Positions 35,376-44,250 of a stretch of 64,000 bases of DNA are shown here, in pieces. Location: NCBI RefSeq assembly GCF_000024165.1, contig NC_013194.1, forward strand, positions 1,612,001 through 1,676,000, given 5' to 3'. Source of the DNA: Accumulibacter phosphatis (GTDB taxonomy: Bacteria > Pseudomonadota > Gammaproteobacteria > Burkholderiales > Rhodocyclaceae). The position numbers were made by a program, and so were the translations under genes. Under the pieces are notes generated by a model. The model was not told the DNA's origin, ran no database searches, and was given only the letters and a program-made list of their open reading frames with translations. Numbering within the stretch: the stretch's first letter is position 1; the number at the start of each line of letters is the position of its first letter.

Positions 35376-36183
35376 GCCGCTCAAGGCGCTGATTGCGCAG
35401 ATGCGCTGGTCCGGAATGGAGCGCGTCCTCGACGAGGAACTCGACCTCGCCGAACGGCAGGGGACGCCGGTCCCCGAGGTGCTCTTTCGCCTGCTTCGCG
35501 CCGAAGAAGCGGCGCGGCGCGAGAAGAGCCTGGCCTATCGTCTGGCCCAGGCCCATCTACCCTGGCCGTGGACCTTGCAGTCGTTCCCCTTCGCCCGTCA
35601 GCCGAGCGTGAACAAGGCGCAGGTCCTGACCCTCGCGGGGCTCGACTTTCTGCGCCGCGGCGAGAACCTCCTGCTGATCGGCCCGCCCGGCACCGGCAAG
35701 TCGGGAATCGCCATCGGGCTCCTGCGCGAAGCGTGTCTGAATGGCTACCGCGCCCGTTTCTATAACGCACAGGCCTTGCTCGACGAACTGTATGCTTCGC
35801 TCGCTGACCGCTCGACGATTGGGCTTCTCAATCAGTTGTGCCGCCTGCCGTTGATCGTCATCGACGAACTCGGCTACCTCAACCTAAAGCCCGAGCAGGT
35901 CAACGCGTTCTTCCGCCTGATGGACCAGCGCTACAATCTGCGTCTGTCGACGATTGTCACAACGAATGTCGACCTGCCCGATTGGTACGAGTTGTTTCAG
36001 AAGAAACCGCTGGTCGATGCGCTGCTCGACCGCCTGCAGCATCGCTGCACCCTCCTGCGCTTGAGTGGTGCGAGTTTGCGCAGCGAGCCGGCTGGCTCCC
36101 AGGCAACCCAAACGACGGCCCCGACAGCTGCCTCCAGCCGCGCGACGTCTCGCAAAAAGACCTCGCCAGATGACTCCGCGTAG
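35368..36183 (+). CDS. istB: IstB-like helper ATPase (ParB-type IS21 element)
   Basis: 271 residues. Walker A is GPPGTGKSGIA and Walker B is LIVIDELGYLNL. The N-terminal region MRWSGMERVLDEEL and the C-terminal Ser/Thr-rich tail (TTAPTAASSRATSRKK) flank the AAA core. After its stop, 36184-36572 has no gene and ends in the element's terminal repeats. Confidence 0.9.
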   Translation: MREPLKALIAQMRWSGMERVLDEELDLAERQGTPVPEVLFRLLRAEEAARREKSLAYRLAQAHLPWPWTLQSFPFARQPSVNKAQVLTLAGLDFLRRGENLLLIGPPGTGKSGIAIGLLREACLNGYRARFYNAQALLDELYASLADRSTIGLLNQLCRLPLIVIDELGYLNLKPEQVNAFFRLMDQRYNLRLSTIVTTNVDLPDWYELFQKKPLVDALLDRLQHRCTLLRLSGASLRSEPAGSQATQTTAPTAASSRATSRKKTSPDDSA

Positions 36184-36591
36184 CGCTTGAAGGCATCAGT
36201 GAACGGCGGCGGCTTGCTCGCCCAGCATCACCGTTTCTCCTCGATGACCGCCGCGCGGCTCCGACGCCTAAAACGCTGGTCTGCATGGCAGTAAGCGCGA
36301 TACTGCCGCCCTTACTGCCACGCCCCAGCGTATCGCCCCTCCGCTGCGTCAAGGGACGCTTCGCCAGGCTGCGAAAAGCCGCAGCCTGCCCTTGACCCAG
36401 CTCCAGGGCGCCTCTCCCCCCAAGGCTTCCGCCAGCCACGAGAAAAACCCTCCGCACGGCTTGGCGAAGGCCGCTTCTTCAACCGCTTCAACCCTTGCAC
36501 ACAGCCGCGCTCACCACCTAGGCCTGCGCTACCGCTGGCTCAATTCTCGTGAGCAAAAAAGGGTCAGGTTTCGTGAGCGCCAAGGATTGGC

Positions 36592-37219
36592 CGAGTTCGG
36601 CGGGTTCAAGCGTGACCGGCAGGCGCTGGCCGAGTGGGTGGCCACCCGTGGCCCGGAAGTCGTGGTCATGGAGAGCACGGGCATCTACTGGAAAAGCCCC
36701 TATGCCGCGCTGGAGAAGGTCGGCATCGTGTCGACGGTGGTCAATGCTCGGCGTGTGAAGACCGTTCCGGGTCGCAAGACCGACTGGGCGGATGCGCAGT
36801 GGCTGGCAACGCTGGCGAGATCCGGACTGCTGCGTGCCTCGTTCGTGCCGCCCGCGAAGTTGCGGGAGCTGCGCCATGTGGCGCGGCAACGCCAGCAACT
36901 GGTCGGCATCCTCTCGGGCGAGAAGAACCGCGTGCACAAGGTGCTTTCCGATGGTGGCATTCGTCTGTCGGTCGTCGTCAGTGACATCCATGGGGTCGCC
37001 GGGCGAGCGATGGTCAAGGCGCTGATCGAAGGCCAGGCTCCCGCTGAGGTGCTGATGCTGGCCGGCAATCGCCTCAAGGCCGACCGCGGGGAACTGCTCG
37101 ACGCCCTCGATGGCGACCTCACGGCCGAACACCGTTTCGTGCTGCGTGAGTTGATGGCCCATGTTCAGGAGTTGGAGCAGCGCATCGATCGTTTCGACCG
37201 CCATCTCCTCAACGAACTA
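36592..37219 (+). pseudogene. IS110 transposase (second type), segment 2
   Basis: Continues the frame from 29469: EFGGFKRDRQALAEWV, MESTGIYWK, KTDWADAQWLA (DEDD residues) to HLLNEL, cut by the IS630 at the TA of the Leu codon. The frame resumes at 38467 with EPYRTTLALMQTIPG. Confidence 0.92.
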
Positions 37220-38466
37220 GTAGTGCGTTCCGTTAAAACCTATACAGATTAGGCTATGGCGAGATCGAACTTCTTCCAACGAAAGACGACTGGGGCCGCG
37301 TTCATCTCGTCGACCCCTTGGCGGATGCGTGTCTTGAGTTCGTCTAGAGAACTGACGCGGATATGTCGCAAGAAGGTGCGAGCCATCTTCGAGAAGGCGC
37401 ACTCGATGAGGTTGAGCCACGAGCCGTGTTTGGGGGTGTGGACATACTCGAAGCGCCCAGGACGCGTCGCAAGGAACGCCCGGGTTTCCTTCGAGATGTG
37501 TGCCGAATGATTGTCGAGGACGAGACGAACAAGCGCCTCTGGAGGATAGTGGGCGTCGATATCCTTGAGCAACTCAATGAACTCGGCGCTACGGTGCCGA
37601 TCCTCGACTCGCTCGAAGATATGACCGGAGTGCAGATCGATGCCAGCCAGAATCGAGACGGTGCCATGGCGAACGTACTCGTAATCACGCCCGAGGGTGG
37701 CCGCTTTGTCAGGCACCGGGGGCAAGTCCGGCGCCGTCAGACCCAGCGCCTGAACACCTGGCTTCTCGTCGACGCTCACGGTGTAGATCGGATTGGGACG
37801 CGCATCATGAACAGCCCCCTCCCGGTACAAAGCCACATCCTGATAAACCATCAGAACCTCTTGCATCTTCCGGTCGAAATCCGGGTCACGCCGCTCCAGG
37901 TAATAGCGGATCTTGTGCGGCTTGATCTGCCGCTCGTTGAGAATCCGCCAGACGGTACTCTTGCCCGCTTGCGCCAAACGCGGATGGCCGACCTCCTCGG
38001 CATGGCTCGAGACAAATTCCGCCAACGCCGAAATCGACCACACTTCCGCTGCCCGTCCATGATCTTTCGGTTTGGTACACGCCAAACTGACGACCCAAGC
38101 CTTGGCCTCCTCGCCAATCTCAGGCTCATGCGGGCGATGATAGGCATCCTTCAGGCCAGCCGCCACACCATCGGCCAGGGCTTTGTCGATACACTTGTAC
38201 ACCGTCGAACGTCCGACTCCCACTCGACGCATGACTTCAGTAATCGACCGGTTCTCCACGTACGCCAGGAGAATCTTCGCCCTCTCGGCTTCACGTACCG
38301 GCGCCGTTCTCGACCGGGCCAGATCCCCGAGCATCTCCTCTTCCGCCGCCGTCAAGGCCAGTGCCACCCGACTCGTCTTTCCCGACATGACCACACCTCA
38401 CACACAAACGTCTTGAAATCATGTCAGTATCGCCGAATCTTCATGTCTATTGTTGAAACGAACTAC
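37220..38466 (-). mobile_element. IS630-family element
   Basis: Ends gtagtgcgttcc (37220) and, mirrored, gtagttcgtttc (38466), with TA on both sides (37218-37219, 38467-38468), the obligatory IS630/Tc1 target. It holds one transposase gene. Excision restores the IS110 frame exactly. Confidence 0.93.
37249..38388 (-). CDS. IS630-family transposase
   Basis: 379 residues from ATG 38388. The N-terminal helix-turn-helix has SITEVMRRVGVGRSTVYKCI. The DDE core has YTVSVDEKPGVQ (Asp), LVLDNHSAHIS (Asp) and WLNLIECAFSKM (Glu). It is intact and may be active. Confidence 0.93.
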   Translation of the reverse strand: MSGKTSRVALALTAAEEEMLGDLARSRTAPVREAERAKILLAYVENRSITEVMRRVGVGRSTVYKCIDKALADGVAAGLKDAYHRPHEPEIGEEAKAWVVSLACTKPKDHGRAAEVWSISALAEFVSSHAEEVGHPRLAQAGKSTVWRILNERQIKPHKIRYYLERRDPDFDRKMQEVLMVYQDVALYREGAVHDARPNPIYTVSVDEKPGVQALGLTAPDLPPVPDKAATLGRDYEYVRHGTVSILAGIDLHSGHIFERVEDRHRSAEFIELLKDIDAHYPPEALVRLVLDNHSAHISKETRAFLATRPGRFEYVHTPKHGSWLNLIECAFSKMARTFLRHIRVSSLDELKTRIRQGVDEMNAAPVVFRWKKFDLAIA

Positions 38467-38948
38467 TAGAGCCCTATCGGACCACCCTGGCGCTGATGCA
38501 AACCATCCCCGGCATCGACGCCATTGGCGCCGCCTTGCTGCTGGTCGAGATCGGCAACGACATGGATGCCTTCGGCTCGGTGGATCGGCTGGCCTCCTGG
38601 GCCGGCATCTGTCCTGGCAACAACGAGTCCGCCGGGAAGCGGAAGTCCGGGCGCATCCGAAAAGGCAACCCCTGGGTTCGTCGCTTGCTCTGCCAGTTCG
38701 CTCACGCCGCCAGTCGTACCCAATGCGCCTTCAAGTCCAAATTCGAGGCCCTACGCTTGCGACGAGGCCATAAACGCGCCATTGTCGCCATCGCCCACAA
38801 GGTCCTCAAAACCGTCTTCTTGTTGATCCGCCGACAGACGCATTACCGGGACTCGGTCGTCGACTTCGAAGCCATGTCGGTTACACGTAACGCCCCTCGC
38901 TGGTTGAAAATGCTCAGAAAGCACGGCTTTATCCCCGCCGCCGCCTGA
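38467..38948 (+). pseudogene. IS110 transposase (second type), segment 3
   Basis: C-terminal Tnp20 domain: MQTIPGIDAIGAALLLVEIG, SWAGICPGNNES, RKGNPWVRRLLCQFAHAA, ending KHGFIPAAA. The catalytic Ser lies in the CPGNNESAG region. With segments 1 and 2 it makes a full protein of about 405 residues with no other defect, so only the two insertions inactivated it. Confidence 0.92.
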
Positions 38949-39029
38949 CTATCTCTCCCGTCGAGCCGCTCCTTCATGGCATCAGGCGCCAAGCCTTCGC
39001 TTGGCCTCTCCACAGGGTTCTTTCACGGT

Positions 39030-39573
39030 AAGCGGTGGTGGTCACTTCGATGCCGATGATGTCTTTGGTGGTTTCGTCGACCGCCAGATGGATCTTGCGC
39101 CAGGTGCGGCGCTTGCCCACCCCGTGCTGACGCACTTTCCATTCGCCTTCGCCGAGGATCTTCAGACCGGTCGAATCGACCACCACGTGCGTCGGCCCCT
39201 GACGCGGGCGGCGCGGTATCTTCACCGAAAGCTCTCCGGCACGTCGCGACATGTGGGTGTGGTCCGGCACCGGCAGGTCCAGGTGACACAGGCGCATCAG
39301 CGACTTGATCAGTCCTTCCGTCGCGCGGTACGGCAACTGGAACAAGGTCTTGATTGTCAGGCACGTCTGAATGGCGGTTTCCGAGTACCACCCGGGCTTG
39401 CCGCGTCCGATCGGACGCGGTGGCGTCCAACTGTCCCGGATACTCGCCTCGTCGAACCAGATCGTCAGATTGCCTCGATTGACCAGTGCCCGGTCGTACT
39501 CCGACCAGTTCGTCACCCGATACCGCTGCTTGAGGCCCACCTCGCCTGTCTCCGGCTTCACTCGCATTGCCAT
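39030..39573 (-). pseudogene. IS5 transposase, N-terminal half of the split copy
   Basis: Minus-strand ATG 39573 (MAMRVKPETGEVGL) to IIGIEVTTTA at 39030, about 180 codons, the complement of the half at 28679-29105. Confidence 0.92.
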
Positions 39574-39639
39574 GCCAACCTCCTCGGACACCCACACCCC
39601 GCCACCCCCGGGATCATGCCAATATACTACACCGACGCC

Positions 39640-39720
39640 CTTTCGCGGCATAAACGCCAAACAGCCGACATTTATTCCACGGTCCCCTGGACACCCTTCC
39701 GGTCGCCTCTTGCCAAGTTG
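39640..39720 (-). repeat. Continuation of the IS110 left-end repeat fragment
   Basis: Resumes after the IS5 duplication with ctttcgcggcataaacg and tattccacggtcc, matching 18730-18805. With 28476-28590 it forms about 190 bases of the IS110 left-end sequence inside IS21 copy B. Confidence 0.7.
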
Positions 39721-39835
39721 CAAGAAGCCTGAAAACGGCGTAAAACCGACCCGTCCGAAACCGCTAAAACAGCCACTTCTGCTGGCCGCATTACGCCGCG
39801 ATTCGCTGGCCTTAATGTGCCGCAAATTGACAGCT

Positions 39836-40124
39836 CCGGCGTATCCGACAGCACAAAGGCGACCTGCTCCGGGTGCTGGCGCGACCGGACATGCCGCTGC
39901 ACACCAACGCCAGCGAAACCGACATCCGGGACTACGTCAAGGTGCGCAAAATCAGCGGCGGCACCCGCAGCGATCTCGGCCGCCAGTGCCGCGACACCTT
40001 CGCCAGTCTGAAGAAAACCTGCCGAAAGCTCGGCGTCTCCTTCTGGGCCTATCTCACTGACCGCCTCACCAACGCCGGCAAAGTGCCACCCCTCGCCGAC
40101 CTCATGCGCCAACGGGCCGCATGA
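39836..40124 (+). pseudogene. IS66-type transposase, segment 4 of 4 (C-terminus)
   Basis: RRIRQHKGDLLRVLARP, then TNASETDIRDYVKVRKISGG and LGRQCRDTFASLKKTCRKLG, the C-terminal catalytic Glu region of IS66 enzymes, ending at 40124. The right inverted end of the element follows 43 bases later. Confidence 0.88.
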
Positions 40125-40175
40125 GCCGTACCACCAGTTTTTGAGAAACCAGTTTTTGAGAAGTTACTCAACCAT

Positions 40176-40259
40176 GGCATAAAGCTATGAATGTTAACGG
40201 CTTCCCCCTTTTCTCTATATGACGAAGGAGATTATGTCGTCCGAGTGGCGAGGTCCTGG
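40176..40259 (-). mobile_element. Right arm of the ISAs1 deletion remnant
   Basis: Resembles 45853-45934 of the intact ISAs1 (tatatgacgaaggagattatg, then gtccgagtggcgaggtcctgg). A second, similar end (attatgactttcgagtggaaa...ccctgg) follows at 40263-40292 as a 33-base tandem repeat, suggesting two adjacent element ends. Confidence 0.65.
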
Positions 40260-40301
40260 GGGATTATGACTTTCGAGTGGAAAGGCCCTGGACATAAACT
40301 C

Positions 40302-41879
40302 TCAAGAACCCTCCCGCTGTCTGGATTTCTTGAACTCGCTCGCACTTCGTGCAGCCATGAGTAACGCCTGATCTGAGTCTGGGCTACCAGACTCAATAAG
40401 TAGGGTATTCTTGGCCGGATAATACAAACCGACGAGGCTGCCTTCCGAAATCCGGATTTCGTTCCATTCGCGGACCAGCAAAGGCTCACCTCGTGATCTC
40501 CTTATAAACTCTAGCAAGAGGGGTATCTGCTCATTTTGCGTTCCGCGTACTGATGAGTACCGCAAGAGGTCTATTATGTAGGCACGCTCAAAAACATGAT
40601 AGGACGGTACGTCTTCGCGAATCACGGCATCGTGTTCTCGGCTATGTGAAGCAAGGCGCGCCGCCGTTTGAGTCTGACTTTGTATCCGGCTTACGTAGTG
40701 CGGGACAGGCCCCGATACAAGCCTTACGTCAAAGACCGGCTTATCCCCATGGCCCCAAGAGCCCAGATCAAGAGCCACAAACGTAGTGACAATGAAGATT
40801 ACTAACAATGCCGTCCAGTCCTGCCAACGAACCGCACCCGCCAAGGTCAAAAGCATGAAGGGCATTATCGGGAAAAGGTATTCCGGCTTATCGGAGATGA
40901 TTACATACTGAATCAAGAACAGGATGCAGCAAGCTGCCAAAGGCCAGACGGCGCCGAAGTTTTTCCCAAGAAATGCTCGGACACTTGCCATCCTCCAGAC
41001 GGTAATAGTCAAGATTGCCACGGCCCCCGGAATTCCGCCGAGAAACTCGACGGTACGAGCGGCGGCAAGCACTATCTGTCTAACGTTAACTTTCGCGAGG
41101 CTATCGAAAAGACTGGACGTATTCTTGAGGTAATTGTCGCCAGAAAACAATAACGCCAGTAGGAGTCCAACGGGAATTGAGGCGCCGACCACGAATCCAA
41201 TGGCACTATGCAAGGATCTGCTTCTGTGGATGGTACTTAGAAGAAGAACTCCGCCCCAAAGCGCCGCAGTCGGTCTGAAGCCGATCGCGAGACCACTCGC
41301 AAAGCCCGCCCAAAAGTAATTTCTCGTCTCGATCGCGAGAAGTGCCGCGACAAGGAGCCCCAGGCCCCAAGCTGGATCGAGGGCGGTGATTCCACTAGCC
41401 CAGAACCAAGGATGCAAGGCGAGTGCGAACGCGGGCCAGCTTGGTCCTTCCACGGCGTTAAGGCGTACCCAGCGCAGAAACAACAATGCCGTAACCGCAG
41501 AGACGAGCGTCGTCAGGAGGGCGCATAGTCTTGGCCCTCCGAGCAGTGCTGCGCCTCCCATAAGGAGCTCATTGAAAGGGTAGCCTGGGAGACGGGATGG
41601 TACGTACATGCCATCGAGCCAGAAAACTGCCCCGCTGCGAACTACTCGCCATTCGTCCGGATGCGAGCCGAAACCGTCTGTTATAAAAGCCGCTCGAGAG
41701 AGTAGCACGGTGAGGAAAAGGCCGACCGGCAACCAAAACGGGTTGAGGCTGGAAACCCATTCTCCGATGAATCGTGCTGCTGCATGCGGATTACTTGTCG
41801 GTATAGGCAGCCTCTGACCGTCATTGACATTGGCCATTCCCTTCACATCACGATTGTCCACCGCGTTTCCTTTCATCAA
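40302..41879 (-). CDS. Polytopic membrane protein, probable GT-C type glycosyltransferase
   Basis: 525 residues with about ten membrane helices between residues 45 and 375 and a C-terminal periplasmic domain of about 140 residues. The first loop has DGFGSHPDEWRVVRSG, with Asp/Glu residues where GT-C enzymes keep their catalytic acid. Two nearby ATGs (41876 region and codon 15) are possible starts. I cannot assign a family with certainty. It is the only host-type gene within the mobile island, looks A/T-richer than the glycan operons, and runs opposite to them. Confidence 0.6.
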   Translation of the reverse strand: MMKGNAVDNRDVKGMANVNDGQRLPIPTSNPHAAARFIGEWVSSLNPFWLPVGLFLTVLLSRAAFITDGFGSHPDEWRVVRSGAVFWLDGMYVPSRLPGYPFNELLMGGAALLGGPRLCALLTTLVSAVTALLFLRWVRLNAVEGPSWPAFALALHPWFWASGITALDPAWGLGLLVAALLAIETRNYFWAGFASGLAIGFRPTAALWGGVLLLSTIHRSRSLHSAIGFVVGASIPVGLLLALLFSGDNYLKNTSSLFDSLAKVNVRQIVLAAARTVEFLGGIPGAVAILTITVWRMASVRAFLGKNFGAVWPLAACCILFLIQYVIISDKPEYLFPIMPFMLLTLAGAVRWQDWTALLVIFIVTTFVALDLGSWGHGDKPVFDVRLVSGPVPHYVSRIQSQTQTAARLASHSREHDAVIREDVPSYHVFERAYIIDLLRYSSVRGTQNEQIPLLLEFIRRSRGEPLLVREWNEIRISEGSLVGLYYPAKNTLLIESGSPDSDQALLMAARSASEFKKSRQREGS

Positions 41880-42069
41880 AATGTTGGAACTTTTTCTTTC
41901 AGGCCCTGGCTAAGGAAACGCTGATCAACGCCCTTTTTCGACAGACTCGACGACGCGAAACCAGCCGCGGCAGTGCCAAACTTGGCCCGTTATGACTTGG
42001 GCATGAGTTTCGGTCGATCAGACGTGGCTTTCCCCATTTTTCCACCCGTTTCCGGGCCTTCTTCGTCCA

Positions 42070-42834
42070 TCAGGGCGCAACTTGGCCGTTGAGCGCCAAC
42101 AGGCGCCGCTTGGCGATCATCAGGTTGGCCAGGCCGAACAGGGTGTGCAGCTGCGCCGTGTTCTTGGCCAGGCCCTTGTAACGCACTTTCCTGAAGTGGA
42201 ACAGGTTCTTGACGATGTGGAAAGGGTGTTCGACTTTGGACCGAATGCTGGCCTTCACCGATTCCAACTTGCGCAACAACTGACCCAGCACGCGGTCTTC
42301 CGGCACGGCCTTGAGCTGGCCGCGCTTCATCGCGACCTGCCAGTCAATGTCCCGCTCCTTCAGGTCTTCCCGCTTCTCGACGCCGGTGTAGCCCGCATCC
42401 AGATACACCGTCTTCTCGTCTCCGTGCAGTACCTGTGCGGTCTGCGTCACATCCCCGACGTTCGCCGCCGTGCCCACCACCGTGTGCACCAAGCCGCTTT
42501 CGGCATCGACACCAATGTGCGCCTTCATGCCGAAGTACCACTGGTTACCCTTCTTGGTCTGGTGCATCTCCGGGTCGCGCGCCTTGGCTTCGTTCTTCAC
42601 CGACGGCGGTGCGGCAATAATCGTTGCGTCCGCGATCGTTCCTTCCCGCATCATCAGCCCCGCGGCAGACAGCTTGCCGTTGATCGCCTCGAACAGTTTC
42701 TTCGTCAGTTCATGTTTCTCCAGCAGGTGCCGGAACTGCAGCAGCGTCGTCGCATCCGGTGCCGATTCCCGCGACAGGTCGATCCTGACAAACGCCCGCA
42801 ACGCTTGGCTGTCGGTGATCGCATCCTCGACTCC
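42070..42834 (-). pseudogene. IS5-group transposase, C-terminal part
   Basis: From VEDAITDSQALRAFVRIDL to the C-terminus LLALNGQVAP, with DATTLLQFRHLLEKH and RGTIADATII-like (REGTIADATIIAAP), YLDAGYTGVEKRED and the RSKVEHPFHIVKNLFHF (Glu) segment. It is undamaged apart from the split. Confidence 0.92.
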
Positions 42835-43099
42835 CTTGTATGCTTTCTTTCGTGGCTTTTGGTTCATCTGGGAGAGGGCGGGAAGGAATGGCTGGAAGGG
42901 GGTCAAGAGAACCGTGGAATAAATGCGAGAGAGGTTTTTTCTCTCGCGTTTATGCCGCGAAAGTCTCTTGACGCCCTGTAAGCCAAGTACGCTGGAGGCA
43001 GGGGCTGGGGAGGGGTGTATCATCCCCAGCCCTGCCTCACGGCGAGTGCGGGGTTTGGGGCAGAGCCCCAAGGTGTGGGTGACGGAGAGCCGCATGAAT

Positions 43100-43262
43100 G
43101 TTGTCGAGGAGAGTTCGGAAGGCCAGGCATAGCCCGCTGTCCCTCTGGGACCTCAAGCCCGTGGATGAGCACTTGGCATGCTTGGTCAGCCGTTTGTCTG
43201 GATACCGAACAGTTGCTTGTTGGCGCGTGTCGCAAGAGCGTGACCTCGTATTTGCAAGGATG
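43100..43262 (+). ncRNA. Putative bridge RNA of IS110 copy 2
   Basis: Order on the plus strand: TCCCT at 43140-43144 (equal to the left target flank ending TCCCT), a GGG/CCC stem (43147-43149, 43158-43160), GGATGAG at 43163-43169 (complement of the right target CTCATCC), ACAGTTGCT at 43209-43217 (equal to the right element end plus core, 44259-44267) and CAAG at 43255-43258 (complement of the left element end CTTG). RNA boundaries are a guess. The upstream part (42920-43080) has further hairpins. Confidence 0.72.
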
Positions 43263-43269
43263 GCTATAG

Positions 43270-44250
43270 ATGAACGTTCCGGAATTGATTTTCCCCGGCA
43301 TTGATGTTGCGAAAGACACGCTCGAACTTGCTCTGGACGACCAGTCCAAGACCGAATGCATCGCCAACAGCGGGAAGGAGATCGGAGCCTTGGTGAACCG
43401 GCTGAAGCTGCTTGCGGAGCGAATTGGCGTGATCCTGTTGGAGGCCACGGGTGGCTATGAGCGCCCAGTGGCAGCGGCGCTCTGTGCGGCCGGTCTGCCG
43501 GTGATGGTGGTGAATCCACGGCAGGCGAGGGATTTCGCGAAATCAATGGGATACCTCGCCAAGACGGACGCCATTGATGCGCGAGTGCTCTCGCACTTTG
43601 GGAGAACGCTGCACCAGTCCGCGCAGCGGGAGCGGCTGTTGATGAAACTGCCCGACGCCAACCAGGAGGCACTGGAAGCCTTGCTGGTGCGCCACAACCA
43701 GTTGGTCGCCATGCGCGTGGCGGAGGCAAACCGCTTGGCCACGAGCCATCCGTCGCAGCACAAAAGCATCAAGCTGGTACTCAAGATGCTCGATCGGCAG
43801 ATTGCGCTGATTGACAAGAACATCGATGGCATGTTGAAGGGACATTTTGCTCAGAAGCTCGCGTTGTTCAAGGATTTCAAAGGAGTCGGGCCCTGCATGC
43901 AAGCGGCTCTGATGGGCGCCTTGCCTGAGTTGGGGCAACTCACCCATGCGCAAATTGGCAAGCTGGTCGGCGTGGCTCCCTTGAACGCGGACAGCGGTCG
44001 CCACAAGGGCAAGCGCATCACCTGGGGGGGTCGCGCGACAGTGCGTACCACTTTATACATGGCGGCCCTGAGCGCCATACGGTACAACCCGGTGATCAAG
44101 ATCTTCTACGAACGGTTGCTCGCCAAAGGCAAGCTCAAAAAGGTCGCCTTGGTCGCTTGCATGCATAAGATGCTGACGATTATGAACGCGATCGTCAAAT
44201 CGGGTATCCCCTGGAATCCAGAACACCCAAACGCCCCTAAAAACGCTTGA
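43270..44250 (+). CDS. IS110-family transposase (DEDD recombinase), intact
   Basis: 326 residues. The N-terminal RuvC-like domain has FPGIDVAKDTLELA, LLEATGGYERP and KTDAIDARVLSHF, giving the DEDD set. The coiled region is 130-200. The C-terminal Tnp20 domain has FKGVGPCMQAALMGALPELG and APLNADSGRHKGKR with the nucleophilic Ser. The frame is complete and the element ends 15 bases after the stop. It is probably active or recently so. Confidence 0.93.
   Translation: MNVPELIFPGIDVAKDTLELALDDQSKTECIANSGKEIGALVNRLKLLAERIGVILLEATGGYERPVAAALCAAGLPVMVVNPRQARDFAKSMGYLAKTDAIDARVLSHFGRTLHQSAQRERLLMKLPDANQEALEALLVRHNQLVAMRVAEANRLATSHPSQHKSIKLVLKMLDRQIALIDKNIDGMLKGHFAQKLALFKDFKGVGPCMQAALMGALPELGQLTHAQIGKLVGVAPLNADSGRHKGKRITWGGRATVRTTLYMAALSAIRYNPVIKIFYERLLAKGKLKKVALVACMHKMLTIMNAIVKSGIPWNPEHPNAPKNA

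Larger units (their letters stand above)
29470..36585 (+). mobile_element. IS21-like element carrying a ParB-family gene
   Basis: Ends ccttggcgctcacc (29470) and mirrored gtgagcgccaagg (36573-36585) are flanked by the 6-bp duplication attggc (29464-29469, 36586-36591). The motif gctcaccaga-ttgaccc is repeated near both ends, as IS21 terminal repeats are. Removing it restores the IS110 frame. It carries a Cys-rich small protein, a ParB-like protein, IstA and IstB; an IS66 element sits between the first two. Bases 29471-29853 hold no gene. Confidence 0.88.
29106..39029 (+). mobile_element. IS110-family element of a second type, split by two later insertions
   Basis: Occupies the exact break in the split IS5 gene. 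Only AA is shared by the two junctions (29104-29105 and 39030-39031), consistent with a two-base core and no larger duplication. It has a 251-base left non-coding end, one DEDD transposase and an 81-base right end. The IS21-like ParB element (29470-36585) and an IS630 (37220-38466) later disrupted the transposase. Confidence 0.82.
28591..39639 (-). mobile_element. IS5-family element, split copy
   Basis: Ends ggcgttggtgcactatta (28591) and, mirrored, ggcgtcggtgtagtatat (39639) are flanked by the 9-bp duplication ctttcgcgg (28582-28590 and 39640-39648). The transposase is in two halves on the minus strand, separated by an IS110 element. Original length was about 1.12 kb. Confidence 0.88.
25870..39835 (+). 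mobile_element. IS21-family element, copy B (expanded by nested insertions)
   Basis: Left end tgttaattcgcgccgc and right end ...gcggcacattaa mirrored (reads gccgcaaattgaca at 39822-39835), flanked by the 5-bp duplication gctcc (25865-25869 and 39836-39840). Joining the flanks restores the IS66 transposase codons RLLRRIRQHKGDLL. The istA and istB genes are intact at the left. The right end was separated from them by the IS5 copy at 28591-39639. Confidence 0.85.
19076..40167 (+). mobile_element. IS66-family element expanded to 21 kb by nested insertions
   Basis: Inverted ends gtaacttctcagaaa (19076) and its mirror ending ttttgagaagttac (40167) are flanked by the 8-bp duplication tcaaccat (19068-19075 and 40168-40175), the duplication length typical of IS66. 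Subtracting three insertions with their own target duplications (19674-22935, 22971-25080, 25870-39835) leaves about 1.74 kb with a single transposase gene. Everything between is therefore secondary cargo. Confidence 0.9.

Noticed and set aside
29106..39029. A single composite transposon between the two IS5 halves
   Set aside because: The interval has no common terminal repeats; it resolves into an IS110 with two later insertions, each with its own target duplication.
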